Shown here: piece by piece, positions 26,217-35,120 of the stretch
Layout of the letters: each line of letters opens with the position of its first letter
How positions within the stretch are numbered: the stretch's first letter is position 1
Origin: Serratia marcescens
Lineage (GTDB): Bacteria; Pseudomonadota; Gammaproteobacteria; Enterobacterales; Enterobacteriaceae
Reading direction: 5' to 3'
NCBI RefSeq assembly: GCF_006715005.1
Contig: NZ_VFMJ01000001.1
Span: 2,356,001 to 2,420,000 of the forward strand
Length of the DNA stretch: 64,000 bases
Made by a program: the position numbers and the translations under genes
The notes under the pieces: generated by a model
Database searches by the model: none
Seen by the model: the letters and a program-made list of their open reading frames with translations, nothing else
What the model was told of the DNA's origin: nothing

Positions 26217-27701
26217 TTATTCTGAGGCCAGCGCCAGGATCTTCTCCTGGTCCGCGTCGTCTTTGTCCAAAATGCCGGTGATGCGGCCGCCGTGCATCAC
26301 CATCACCCGGTCGCTCATGCCGAGGATCTCCGGCAGCTCGGAAGACACCAGAATGATGGCGACGCCGCGGTTGGCCAGCTCGCTGATCAGGCGGTAGATT
26401 TCCGCTTTCGCCCCCACGTCGATGCCGCGCGTCGGTTCGTCGAGGATCAGGATTTTCGGCTGCGCCAGCAGCCAGCGCGCGATCAGCACCTTCTGCTGGT
26501 TGCCGCCGCTGAGGTTATTGATGATCTGATCCATGGTCGGCGTTTTGATGTTGAGCTTTTTAATCTGATCCATGCAGTCTTTGGCCATCTGCACGTGGCT
26601 GACGAAACCGTTCTTGCCAATGTATTCCGACAGGTTGACGATGCTCATGTTCTCGACCACCGACAGCACCAGAAACAGGCCGGATTTCTTGCGGTCTTCG
26701 GTGAGAAACGCCAGGCCGCTCTCGATCGCCTTCGCCGGAGAATCCACCTTCACCGCCTGGCCTTCGATAAAGATCTCGCCGCCGTCCGCCGGGTGCATGC
26801 CGAACAGGCTTTCCATCACTTCGCTGCGCCCGGCGCCCACCAACCCAGCGACGCCGAGGATCTCGCCGCGCTTGACGCTGAACGACACGTCGTGGAACCA
26901 GCCGCTGCGGCGCAGCCCCGCCACCCGCAGCACTTCCTCGCCGATATTGTTGTTGAATTTGGGGAACATCTGCGTCAGTTCGCGCCCCACCATCATGGTG
27001 ATCAGCGACTGTTTGGTCAGGTTTTCGGTTTTGTCGCAGGCGATGAAGGTGCCGTCGCGGAAGATGCTCACTTCGTCGGTGATGGCAAAGATCTCATCCA
27101 TCTTGTGGCTGATATAGATGATGCCTTTGCCCTGCTCGCGCAGTTCGCGGATGATGGCGAACAGGTGCACCACTTCGCCTTCGGTCAGCGCCGAGGTCGG
27201 TTCATCCATGATCAATACGTCGGCGTTGTAGGACACCGCCTTGGCGATCTCCACCATCTGCTGGTTGGCGATGCTCAGCTCGCCCACCAGTGTATCCGGC
27301 TGCAGTTTGATGTTCAGCCGCGCCAGCAGTTCGCGGGTCTGTTCATTCAGCTGCTCGTGGTTGACGAACCCCAGCCGCGCCGGCTCGCGCCCCAACCAGA
27401 TGTTTTCCGCCACCGTCATGTCAGGCACCAGGTTCAGCTCCTGGTGGATCATGGAAATGCCCGAATGCAGCGCCTGCAGCGTGTCGCTGAAGGTGACCGG
27501 CCGACCTTTGATTTTGATCGAGCCTTCGTCCGGGTGGTAGATGCCGATCAGGCATTTCATCAGCGTCGATTTGCCCGCGCCGTTTTCCCCCATCAGCGCG
27601 TGCACGCTGCCGGGTTTGATTTTAATCGAGACCTTATCCAGCGCTTTGACGCCGGGGAACTGCTTGCTGATGCCTTCGGCCTCAAGAACATAAGGGTACA
27701 T
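26217..27701 (-). CDS. Sugar ABC transporter ATP-binding protein (RbsA/MglA family)
   Basis: 494 residues from the ATG at 27701 (GGAGG upstream). Two fused ATPase domains, as in RbsA and MglA. Domain 1: Walker A GENGAGKST, signature LSIANQQMVEIA, Walker B VLIMDEPTSAL. Domain 2: a degenerate Walker A (VGAGRSEV), signature LSGGNQQKVLIA, Walker B ILILDEPTRGID. The weak second P-loop is normal for the family. It powers the permease at 25161. Confidence 0.94.
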   Translation of the reverse strand: MYPYVLEAEGISKQFPGVKALDKVSIKIKPGSVHALMGENGAGKSTLMKCLIGIYHPDEGSIKIKGRPVTFSDTLQALHSGISMIHQELNLVPDMTVAENIWLGREPARLGFVNHEQLNEQTRELLARLNIKLQPDTLVGELSIANQQMVEIAKAVSYNADVLIMDEPTSALTEGEVVHLFAIIRELREQGKGIIYISHKMDEIFAITDEVSIFRDGTFIACDKTENLTKQSLITMMVGRELTQMFPKFNNNIGEEVLRVAGLRRSGWFHDVSFSVKRGEILGVAGLVGAGRSEVMESLFGMHPADGGEIFIEGQAVKVDSPAKAIESGLAFLTEDRKKSGLFLVLSVVENMSIVNLSEYIGKNGFVSHVQMAKDCMDQIKKLNIKTPTMDQIINNLSGGNQQKVLIARWLLAQPKILILDEPTRGIDVGAKAEIYRLISELANRGVAIILVSSELPEILGMSDRVMVMHGGRITGILDKDDADQEKILALASE

Positions 27702-27776
27702 ACCGCTTACCTCCGCACTGACCCACGTTTTCCGCCGCGCTCGCCCCACACCGGCGCCCGCGGCGGGCTTCAAGGC

Positions 27777-28706
27777 TTATTTCTTGTTTTTATCGGCGAA
27801 TTGCTGGTAATTGGCCTGGGTGATCAGCTGGTAAGGGATCAGCACGTTGCTCTCCACTTTTTCGCCTTTCACCAGTTGAACGGCGGTCTGCACCGCGCCC
27901 TCGCCCTGGCCTTTGGCGTCCTGGAATACGCTCAGCGCCAGATCGCCCTTCTTGATGAACTCCAGCGCGTCCGGCGTGCCGTCAACGCCGGCCACCAGCA
28001 CGCCGGATTTCTTGGCTTGCTTCAGCGCCAAAATAGCGCCGATGGCCATTTCGTCGTTGTTGGAAGCGATAGCGTCAATCTGCTGGCCGGACAAAATCCA
28101 GTCGGTGGTGACGTCCACCGCCTCTTTGCGGAAGAACTTGGCGGTTTGCTTGTCGACTATTTTGATGCCGGGGTAGTTGGCCGCTACCTCTTCCACGCCG
28201 CGGGTGCGGTCGCGCGTGGCTTCGCTCGACAGCTCGCCCATCAGGATCATCACGTTGCCCTTGCCGTTCATCAGCTTGGCCAGCGCCTCCATCTGCAGCT
28301 TGCCGGCCAGCTTGGAGTCGGAGCCGACGTAGGCCATGCCTGCCGGCAGCGCCACTTCCGGCTTGCGGTTGACGAACACCAGCGGGATCTTGGCCTTCTC
28401 GGCCAGCTTGATCATCGGCTTAACGCCCTGGGTATCCACCGGGTTGAGGATGATGGCGTCGACGCCCTGGCTGACGAAGTTTTCGATTTGTTGAATTTGC
28501 TGCGCGATGTCGCCCTTGGCGTCTTCGAACTGGCCGCTGACGTTGCCGTCGGCCTTCATTTTGCTTTGCATCGACTGGCGCAGAATGGTGAGGAAGTTGT
28601 CATCGAAGTAAGCCATGGAAACGCCGATCTTGATGTCTTTCGCCAACACGCTGGCCGGCAGCATGCACATCAATACCGAGGCGGCGATCAGTTTCTTCAG
28701 CTTCAT
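27777..28706 (-). CDS. Sugar ABC transporter periplasmic binding protein (first gene)
   Basis: 309 residues. Signal peptide MKLKKLIAASVLMCMLPASV ending near LAKD. Ribose/galactose-class fold: IGVSMAYFDDNFLTILRQSM, VDAIILNPVDTQGVKPM, VFVNRKPE and ASNNDEMAIGAILALKQA. First gene of the operon, with AAAGGGT upstream. The sugar is not identifiable. The neighbouring LsrF-like aldolase, divergent at 29191, suggests a substrate broken down by aldol cleavage. Confidence 0.9.
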   Translation of the reverse strand: MKLKKLIAASVLMCMLPASVLAKDIKIGVSMAYFDDNFLTILRQSMQSKMKADGNVSGQFEDAKGDIAQQIQQIENFVSQGVDAIILNPVDTQGVKPMIKLAEKAKIPLVFVNRKPEVALPAGMAYVGSDSKLAGKLQMEALAKLMNGKGNVMILMGELSSEATRDRTRGVEEVAANYPGIKIVDKQTAKFFRKEAVDVTTDWILSGQQIDAIASNNDEMAIGAILALKQAKKSGVLVAGVDGTPDALEFIKKGDLALSVFQDAKGQGEGAVQTAVQLVKGEKVESNVLIPYQLITQANYQQFADKNKK

Positions 28707-29190
28707 GTTCGTTACCCTTTAATCGTTAGAATGAAGAGGTCTGTTGGTTGACAGCTAATGAAAAATATTTTTTACATTCAAACAACATTACGGTCGGTGT
28801 TATCCCTTTGATACGGCGAATTTACCGTGTTATCGCCGTATTAAGGCCGTAGACAAAATGGTGATCGATATCTCAAAATAGATTAAAAACAATCAATTGA
28901 AATAAACCCCTGGCATAACAAACGGCGTCTTTAGCGCGCTTTTAAATATTTATTTCATAATTGAGGTTATTGAAACTTTTTAACCCAAACAAGCGAAACA
29001 TGCATTTTGGAATGGCTTATTAACAAAAACATGACACGGATCTAACAAATGAAATGCAAGCCGCCGGCAAGCGTTCCCCTTTCGTGCGCCGGCAAAAACT
29101 GCGAGCGGCCACGCAGTTTGCGGTTTCCGCGTTTCCCGACCATCCTTACTCGGCAATAATGGACATATCCCTATCTCAGGAGGACCTGAC
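28707..29190. promoter_or_regulatory. Divergent control region with a 31-bp palindromic site
   Basis: 484 bp of A/T-rich DNA between the ABC operon and the aldolase gene. At 28811-28841 the 9-bp arms ATACGGCGA and TCGCCGTAT pair perfectly around 13 bases. The position about 105 bp before the binding-protein start fits an operator for a local or distant sugar regulator. No regulator gene adjoins. No other structure was seen. Confidence 0.5.
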
Positions 29191-30033
29191 ATGCAGCTCA
29201 GCAGTAAGGTGCGGATGAACCGCCTGTTCAATAACGGCAAATGCCTGGATGTGGCGATCGATCACGGCATCGCTAACGAACCGGATTTCTTGATCGGCCT
29301 GGAAGATATCGAACGAGTGATGGGCAACCTGATCGCCGCGCGCCCCGACGCCATTCAGGTCAACTACGGTCAGGCGGATCTGCTGCAGCGCGCGCCGCAG
29401 CGCGAAAAACCGGCGCTGGTGATGCGCACCGACGTCGGCAACGCCTATAACGCCGCGCGCCACCGCGAAATGTGGGCGGTGCTGCACAACCCGGAGGCGC
29501 CGATCCTGGCGGCGCTGCAAATGGACGCCGCCGCGGTGGTGGTCAATCTGTATATGATCCCGGATGAGCCCGGTATTTTCCGCCAGTGCGTGGAGAACAT
29601 CGGCCGCCTGCGCCACGCCTGCGATCGCTACGCCATGCCGCTGATGATCGAACCGCTGGTGATGGCACCGGTCGGCCAGGGCGCCGCCTACGGTTCACTG
29701 GGTGACGTGGAGAAGATCGTGCCGCTGGTGCGGCTGGCGCGCGAGCTGGGCGCCGACATCATCAAGGCTGACCCGACCGAACGGGTGGAAGACTTCCACC
29801 GCGTGGTGGAAGCGGCGCGCTGCCCGACGCTGGTGCGCGGCGGCGGTAAAGGGGAGCTGGGGCCGGTGCTGGAGAAATCCGCCGCGCTGATGGCCCAGGG
29901 CGCCTCCGGCATGGTCTATGGCCGCAATGTCTATCAACACAGCAATCCGTCGCAGGTGGTGCGCGCCCTGATGGCGATCATCCATCAGGGGGCCAGCGGC
30001 CAACAGGCGCTGGAGATCTACCACCAGCAGTGA
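29191..30033 (+). CDS. Class I aldolase of the DeoC/LacD/LsrF type
   Basis: 280 residues related to LsrF and FbaB-type class I aldolases. CLDVAIDHGI at residues 18-27 is the typical opening, and the Schiff-base Lys is Lys192 in ADIIKADPTE. Phosphate-binding glycines follow in VRGGGKGE and GASGMVYGRNVYQH. A GGAGG site precedes the start. It is divergent from the sugar ABC operon and probably degrades a phosphorylated intermediate from that sugar. It is not necessarily LsrF itself, because the lsr kinase and other lsr genes are absent here. Confidence 0.82.
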   Translation: MQLSSKVRMNRLFNNGKCLDVAIDHGIANEPDFLIGLEDIERVMGNLIAARPDAIQVNYGQADLLQRAPQREKPALVMRTDVGNAYNAARHREMWAVLHNPEAPILAALQMDAAAVVVNLYMIPDEPGIFRQCVENIGRLRHACDRYAMPLMIEPLVMAPVGQGAAYGSLGDVEKIVPLVRLARELGADIIKADPTERVEDFHRVVEAARCPTLVRGGGKGELGPVLEKSAALMAQGASGMVYGRNVYQHSNPSQVVRALMAIIHQGASGQQALEIYHQQ

Positions 30034-30158
30034 CCCGCTTTTGTAACTAAAATAACCCCTTCGCGACCCGGCAGCATGCTATAACCTGCTGCCGGTAACT
30101 GCAGCTTGCCTCATTCCTCGCTAGAATACGCCGTGATATCGCCATTCGGAGAACCGCC

Positions 30159-31772
30159 ATGCCAAAACAACGGGTGCCGCTCAAGCTGAGCACCGCCATC
30201 ACGCTGATGGTGTCCGCCATCATCGCTTCGGTGCTGCTGGTGGTGTTCGCGCTGTTTTTCGTGCAGATGAGCCGCGAGGGGCAAGATCAGCTGCAGCAGA
30301 AAGCCATCGCCGTCGCCAATACGCTGGCGCTCTCCAGCACGGTGGTTGACGGCCTGCAGCGGCGCGATCAAAGCGGCGCCATTCAGCGCTTCGCCGAGCA
30401 GGTGCGCCATCAAAACGAGCTGCTGTTCGTGGTGGTAGTGGATATGCAGGGCATCCGCTATTCGCACCCCAAACCCTGGCTGATCGGCAAGCATTTTATC
30501 GGCGAAGATCTGGCGCCGGCGCTGCAGGGCAACGTCAACAGCGCCATCAACCGCGGCACGCTGGCCCCGGCGCTGCGGGTGTTCGTGCCGGTGTATGACG
30601 CACAGAAACAGCAAATCGGCGTGGTGGCGCTCGGCATCGCGCTGGACACCGTGCAGCGGGTAGTGGCGGAAAGCCGCTGGATCATCTATTGGACCATCGC
30701 CTTCGCCGCGCTGGTCGGCAGCCTGGGCACCTTCTTCCTGGTCTCCGCGCTCAAGCGCATCATGCTGGGTTTCGAGCCTTACGAAATCTCCAACCTGTTC
30801 GAACAGCGCAACGCCATGCTGCAATCGATTAAAGAAGGCGTGATCGCGGTCGATAATGAATCCCGCATCACCATCGTCAACGACGAGGCCAAGCGCCTGC
30901 TGCGCCAAAGCGGCCCGGTGGAAAACCTGCTGCTGGAAGCCGCCAGCAAACATTGGCCGGCGCAGCTGCATCTGGCGGAAGTGCTGGCCAGCGGCAAGCC
31001 GCTGCGCGATCGGCAGATCAGCTTCAACGGCAGCGAACTGCTGACCAATACCGTGCCGGTGATCGTCAATGGTCAGGTGACCGGCGCCATCGCCACCTTC
31101 CGCGACAAGACCGAGGTCAGCCGCCTGCTGCAGCGCCTGAGCGGCATGGCACACTACGCCGATGCGCTGCGGGTGCAGTCGCACGAATTTATGAACAAGC
31201 TGCACGTGATACTCGGCATGCTGCACATGAAGGCTTATCAGCAGTTGGAAAACTACATCATCAATACCGCCAGCAACTACCAGGAAGAGATCGGCGCGCT
31301 GCTGCGCAAAATTCACTCGCCGGAAGTGGCGGGCTTCTTCATCGGCAAGATCAGCCGCGCCCACGAAGCCGGCGTTGAGCTGACCATCGAGGAGACCAGC
31401 CTGCTGCCGGAAACCGACGACGCGGAAACCACGCACGTGCTGATCAGCGTGCTCGGCAATCTGATCGAAAACGCCATCGACGCCATCGACGGCGTTGAGG
31501 GCCACGAGATCGGCCTGAGCTTCCATCACCACGACGATCAATTACACTGTATCGTCAGCGACGACGGCCCCGGCATCGATCCGGCGATCGGCGCGCGCAT
31601 CTTCGAACACGGATTTTCCACCAAGGGAACGGGACGCGGCATCGGCCTGGCGCTGATCCGCAGCCATCTGGAGAAACTGGGCGGCAGCATCGATTTCGAA
31701 TCCGAACCGGGCGAGCTGACCCAATTTTTCGTGCACCTTCCCTATCAGGCCAAGAGCAGAGCCCATGATTAA
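30159..31772 (+). CDS. dcuS: C4-dicarboxylate sensor histidine kinase DcuS
   Basis: 537 residues, the CitA/DcuS architecture: TM1 ~11-34, periplasmic PAS ~40-170, TM2 ~174-196, cytoplasmic PAS ~215-325, and a kinase with His342 in RVQSHEFMNKLH, N-box NLIENAIDAIDG and G-box DDGPGID. The fumarate-binding residues of E. coli DcuS (Arg107, His110, Phe120, Arg147) are matched by Arg100, His103, Phe113 and Arg140, a constant offset of seven. It overlaps dcuR by 8 bases. No dcuB or fumB is adjacent, unlike in E. coli. Confidence 0.92.
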   Translation: MPKQRVPLKLSTAITLMVSAIIASVLLVVFALFFVQMSREGQDQLQQKAIAVANTLALSSTVVDGLQRRDQSGAIQRFAEQVRHQNELLFVVVVDMQGIRYSHPKPWLIGKHFIGEDLAPALQGNVNSAINRGTLAPALRVFVPVYDAQKQQIGVVALGIALDTVQRVVAESRWIIYWTIAFAALVGSLGTFFLVSALKRIMLGFEPYEISNLFEQRNAMLQSIKEGVIAVDNESRITIVNDEAKRLLRQSGPVENLLLEAASKHWPAQLHLAEVLASGKPLRDRQISFNGSELLTNTVPVIVNGQVTGAIATFRDKTEVSRLLQRLSGMAHYADALRVQSHEFMNKLHVILGMLHMKAYQQLENYIINTASNYQEEIGALLRKIHSPEVAGFFIGKISRAHEAGVELTIEETSLLPETDDAETTHVLISVLGNLIENAIDAIDGVEGHEIGLSFHHHDDQLHCIVSDDGPGIDPAIGARIFEHGFSTKGTGRGIGLALIRSHLEKLGGSIDFESEPGELTQFFVHLPYQAKSRAHD

Positions 31773-32484
31773 CGTACTGATTGTCGACGACGACCCGATG
31801 GTGGCAGAGCTAAACAAATACTACCTGAGCCAGGTCGGCGGTTTTCACTGCCAGGCGACGGTCGCCACTCTGAGCCAGGCGCGCGCCCTGCTGGCCGATG
31901 CCAGCGTCAGCATCGATCTGGTGTTGCTGGATATCTACATGCAGCAGGAGAACGGGCTGGATCTGCTGCCCGGCCTGCGCGAGCTCGGCGAGAAGACCGA
32001 TGTGATCATCATCTCCTCCGCCAGCGACGTGAACACGGTGCAAAAAGCGCTGCACTACGGCGTGGTGGATTACCTGATCAAGCCGTTCCAGTTCAGCCGC
32101 TTCAAGGAGGCGCTGAGCCACTACCGGCAACAGTCGCAGCTCTTGGCGCAGCGCGAGTTTTCGCAGGCCGACGTCGACAGCCTGCTGCGCCGCCAGCCCG
32201 GCGGCCAGGAGAGCAAGAAACTGCCGAAGGGGCTGACCAGCATCACCCTGAGCACGGTGTGCGAGTGGATCGAACAGCAGCACGACAGCGAATTCTCCAC
32301 CGACAACCTGGCCAACGCCATCGGCATTTCGCGGGTGTCCTGCCGCAAGTACCTCATCTATCTGGCGGAGAGCGGCATTCTCGGCACCCGTATTCTGTAC
32401 GGCGCCACCGGCCGACCGGTCTATCTGTATCAGTTGAAACCGGACGCGATCGCCATGCTGAAAGAGCATTGCCGCCCGGCCTAA
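31765..32484 (+). CDS. dcuR: Response regulator DcuR
   Basis: 239 residues, the same length as E. coli DcuR. Receiver domain with acidic pocket VDDD and phospho-acceptor Asp56 in LVLLDIYMQ, Lys in DYLIKPFQFSRF, then a C-terminal HTH (FSTDNLANAIGISRVSCRKYLIYL) and the conserved YGATGRPVYLYQL tail. It is translationally coupled to dcuS and would activate C4-dicarboxylate transport and fumarate-respiration genes, which lie outside the window. Confidence 0.94.
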   Translation: MINVLIVDDDPMVAELNKYYLSQVGGFHCQATVATLSQARALLADASVSIDLVLLDIYMQQENGLDLLPGLRELGEKTDVIIISSASDVNTVQKALHYGVVDYLIKPFQFSRFKEALSHYRQQSQLLAQREFSQADVDSLLRRQPGGQESKKLPKGLTSITLSTVCEWIEQQHDSEFSTDNLANAIGISRVSCRKYLIYLAESGILGTRILYGATGRPVYLYQLKPDAIAMLKEHCRPA

Positions 32485-32490
32485 ACGACG

Positions 32491-32511
32491 CCGGGCGCAG
32501 AAAGCGCCCGG
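32491..32511. terminator. Terminator after dcuR
   Basis: A perfect 8-bp stem, CCGGGCGC with GCGCCCGG, around AGAAA, between dcuR and the convergent small gene at 32522. The T tract is weak. Confidence 0.6.
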
Positions 32512-32521
32512 ACGTTGAAGG

Positions 32522-32857
32522 CTAGAAGTTGTGCATGTAACACTTCGCCTCGGGGTGAGGATCTTTCGAGTGTCTGCGCAGGCAACGCTGCTTTTTCTCC
32601 TGCTGTTCCAGGTTCCGCTGCTGCCGCTCGGCGGCCTCTGCTGCCTCGCGCTGCTGTTCCCGTGCAATCGCCTGCTCGTTGACCTGCGTCAGGTTATCGA
32701 CATTCCACACCTTGTGACGCAATGCGTCGCGCTTTTTCTGGTACTCCTCGGTGATCTTACTGTCCTTCGGCGCCGCCGCATGGTATTCCAGATCCACCCG
32801 CGCCTGCGCGAAGCTGGCGCAACACAAGGCCATGCCGGCCAACACTATCATTTTCAT
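32522..32857 (-). CDS. Small exported protein, Glu/Gln/Arg-rich
   Basis: 111 residues with a signal peptide (MKMIVLAGMALCCASFAQA). The mature part has a long charged helix at ~55-95 (NEQAIAREQQREAAEAAER and onward), probably a coiled coil, and a Cys pair near the end (RCLRR and KCYMHNF). AGGAG site before the ATG. It is the last of four small exported proteins transcribed together. Family not recognised. Confidence 0.6.
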   Translation of the reverse strand: MKMIVLAGMALCCASFAQARVDLEYHAAAPKDSKITEEYQKKRDALRHKVWNVDNLTQVNEQAIAREQQREAAEAAERQQRNLEQQEKKQRCLRRHSKDPHPEAKCYMHNF

Positions 32858-32890
32858 CGATAAACTCCTGACAAATCCCTGTTCTCATCT

Positions 32891-33316
32891 TTAGCAATTC
32901 AGCGGTCGACCATTCAGCCAGGCCCGGCAATATGCGCCGACAAACGGCCGATGCGGCCCCATCAGGGACGTCCGCCGCAGACGCAGCGACAGGCAGCGGA
33001 CAATATCGGCTCCCTGTTCACAGGCCGATCGGGCGCTCTGGTGCCCCTGCGCAGAACGTCTCGCCGTTTTCTGCGTTTGCAACCGCATTTCCAACGCTTC
33101 CCGCTCCGCACGCAGCCGCGCCAGCTGCATGCGCTCCGCCTGAATCTGTTCAGTCAACCAAATATGCTGCAACAAGCCATCCAGCCGCGCCGGGCATCCC
33201 ACCGCCGAAGAACTTTCCGTCGAGGCGCCGGGCGAGGAATGACGATCGATGAACGCCTGACTGCAAAATGAGGCCAACAGTGCCAGCGCCGCAGCGATTA
33301 ACGAGGGTAGTTTCAA
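32891..33316 (-). CDS. Small exported Cys-rich protein
   Basis: 141 residues with a TTG start at 33316 and a GGAG site nine bases upstream. Signal peptide MKLPSLIAAALALLASFCSQA. The mature part has five Cys (VGCPAR, SACEQG, VRCLSL, AYCRAW and the terminal C) and a helical stretch at ~55-85 (TEQIQAERMQLARLRAERE). 33 bp before the next gene. No family recognised. The rare start codon may keep expression low. Confidence 0.55.
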   Translation of the reverse strand: MKLPSLIAAALALLASFCSQAFIDRHSSPGASTESSSAVGCPARLDGLLQHIWLTEQIQAERMQLARLRAEREALEMRLQTQKTARRSAQGHQSARSACEQGADIVRCLSLRLRRTSLMGPHRPFVGAYCRAWLNGRPLNC

Positions 33317-33376
33317 TACACAAGCTCCATGAATAAGCCGACTGGGGGCACCACGAAAAATGACGCAGAGAACCGT

Positions 33377-33676
33377 TCAACAGCCATTGAGTGAAGACAC
33401 ATGAGGCTCTGCGGGATCTGGCGCATGTTGCCCTCCCGTCGCCGGCGTTTTCGCGTTTTCGGCATCGCATTCGACCAGACGCGCCAAGGTTTCAGCCTCG
33501 TTCTCCGTGGGTGGACTCGGCACCGCCATCTCTTGTCGCAGGCCATGCGCCAGCTCTTTCAATTTCTTCTGAAACAGCACGGGAGAAATTCCCTCGCATT
33601 GCCGATCGTAGCGGGCCGCATTTGCTTGCAGACTCAACAACGACATTATCAACATGGCGACAATACGCTTTGCCAT
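33377..33676 (-). CDS. Small exported protein ending in Cys
   Basis: 99 residues from the ATG at 33676, preceded by AGGAG. Signal peptide MAKRIVAMLIMSLLSLQANA. Mature Cys residues lie in RQCEGI, VECDAE and at the very C-terminus (LNGC). An upstream in-frame extension to 33736 lacks a ribosome site and would spoil the signal. Member of the four-gene cluster 32522-34086; function unknown. Confidence 0.55.
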   Translation of the reverse strand: MAKRIVAMLIMSLLSLQANAARYDRQCEGISPVLFQKKLKELAHGLRQEMAVPSPPTENEAETLARLVECDAENAKTPATGGQHAPDPAEPHVSSLNGC

Positions 33677-33846
33677 TGAAAACTCCTGTAATGATGTCTG
33701 GGTATGTCGATATAAACTCAACAAGCAGAGATTCATCGTTTAAAGATAAATAACGCATCGGAAAAACAGAGTAGCGAATTAATAATAAACCGTTCCACAA
33801 TATCTCTGAGATAACGTCTGGCGCCACGCCGAATAAAGAGTGGTGA

Positions 33847-34086
33847 TTAGCGCTCCCCTATTTTCGACCAGTCCAGCGTACCGCCGATACCGACCCGGCC
33901 TTCATTCAGCACGGAAGCGGCGGATTCGCCGGCGATAATACGCTGTTTTTGTTCTCGCGTTGCGGGCTGCGGTGCTCCCCAATTCCCCCAGTGAGTGGAG
34001 GAGGATGAGGATGAAACAGTGGGGTAAATGGCACTGCATCCGTTTAATACCAGACACAATGCCAGAAGATAATTACGCCGTGTCAT
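33847..34086 (-). CDS. Small lipoprotein
   Basis: 79 residues. Lipoprotein signal MTRRNYLLALCLVLNGC with lipobox LNGC (Cys17). The mature part has a Ser-rich linker (TVSSSSSSTHW) and ends in GTLDWSKIGER. A GGGGA site precedes the ATG. First of the four small exported proteins in this orientation; 170 bp separate it from the next. Family not recognised. Confidence 0.6.
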   Translation of the reverse strand: MTRRNYLLALCLVLNGCSAIYPTVSSSSSSTHWGNWGAPQPATREQKQRIIAGESAASVLNEGRVGIGGTLDWSKIGER

Positions 34087-34313
34087 ACTATTCCCCTTAA
34101 AATAACGCCATTGGCAGTGACGGTAAATGAAAAATGAGTTTATTTAGTTTAATAACGCTCGCCGCATGCCATCGCCTGCGACAAAAAGAATACGCCGGTG
34201 TTAATCACCCGTTATTTTAATTAACCTGAATAAAACAAATATCGCTCAATAAGATAACGCTAATCGCAGAAATGGGCCAACAGGTTCAGCGCACTTCCGA
34301 GTGCGCTGGGATC

Positions 34314-34529
34314 TTACTCTTCGCCGTCCGGCTGCCAGGCCAACAGATCGCCAGGCTGGCAGTCGAGAATGCGGCAGATCTTGTCCAGCGTTTCCAGCCT
34401 GACTCCCTTGACCTTGCCGTTTTTCAACAGAGACAGGTTTTGCTCAGTGATCCCCACCTGCTCCGCCAGCTCCTTTGAACGCATCTTCCTTTTGGCCAAC
34501 ATGACATCAAGACTTACGATTATTGCCAC
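34314..34529 (-). CDS. XRE-type small regulator paired with DUF2975
   Basis: 71 residues, a compact Cro/C1-type HTH: VMLAKRKMRSKELAEQVGIT, then EQNLSLLKNGKVKGVRLETLDKI and CQPGDLLAW. I prefer the GTG start at 34529, seven bases after the DUF2975 stop, because family members begin a few residues before VMLAKRKM; an ATG at 34562 would overlap the upstream gene. Such regulators are typically encoded after a DUF2975 membrane protein and probably control the pair. Confidence 0.85.
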   Translation of the reverse strand: MAIIVSLDVMLAKRKMRSKELAEQVGITEQNLSLLKNGKVKGVRLETLDKICRILDCQPGDLLAWQPDGEE

Positions 34530-34536
34530 TCTATTC

Positions 34537-35100
34537 TCACACGAAAGAAAGCTGTTCTTCATTCAGCCGCAACGCTTCCAGAAATACCCGGCTAAATACC
34601 AGGATTGCGCAGCCTACGATCAGCGAGCGCACCGACTCGCTATTGACGCCATAATAAAGGATAAACAGCATTTTTTCATCGGCGGTCAATACCATCACCT
34701 GCAGCAGACCGGCTAACGACGGGAACAACACATCGACGATCAGCAAGATGCCGATGATCTGCAACAGCACCATATTGTTGCGATGCCACACGTTGCCGCG
34801 GAAAAATTGATAAAACAGCCCGGCGCCGCACAGCAGCGCGCTGTAATAGGGCAAATAACCGAGCATGTCGATAACCAGCGTGGCGAACAGCGCCCAGCGT
34901 TGCTGCGGGATCGCGTAGGCAAGCAGCTCCGGGTAATATTCCCGGTAAGAGGCGACGATATCGCGATAGGCTACGCCTTGCAGCCAGTCCCGCACGATGA
35001 TGAACATCTCAACGCCGGTGCTGACGATCAGCATCGCCATAATGAGCAAACACAGACAACGCACATACAGCGGCAGATGGATCCTTGGCGCAGCGCCCAT
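34537..35100 (-). CDS. DUF2975 family membrane protein
   Basis: 187 residues with four hydrophobic segments (~15-37, ~75-95, ~108-130, ~155-175) and the topology of DUF2975 proteins. The function of the family is unknown. It is followed by an XRE regulator and preceded by a 39-bp perfect palindrome 20 bp before its start, so autoregulation by the XRE protein is likely. Confidence 0.8.
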   Translation of the reverse strand: MGAAPRIHLPLYVRCLCLLIMAMLIVSTGVEMFIIVRDWLQGVAYRDIVASYREYYPELLAYAIPQQRWALFATLVIDMLGYLPYYSALLCGAGLFYQFFRGNVWHRNNMVLLQIIGILLIVDVLFPSLAGLLQVMVLTADEKMLFILYYGVNSESVRSLIVGCAILVFSRVFLEALRLNEEQLSFV

Positions 35101-35120
35101 AATTTTCTATCCCTTAATCA

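Noticed and set aside
26292-28751. 819-codon plus-strand open frame over the sugar ABC genes
   Set aside because: Composition (His, Gln, Asp, Val heavy) is that of an antisense shadow. The minus strand encodes clear ABC proteins with Walker and signature motifs.
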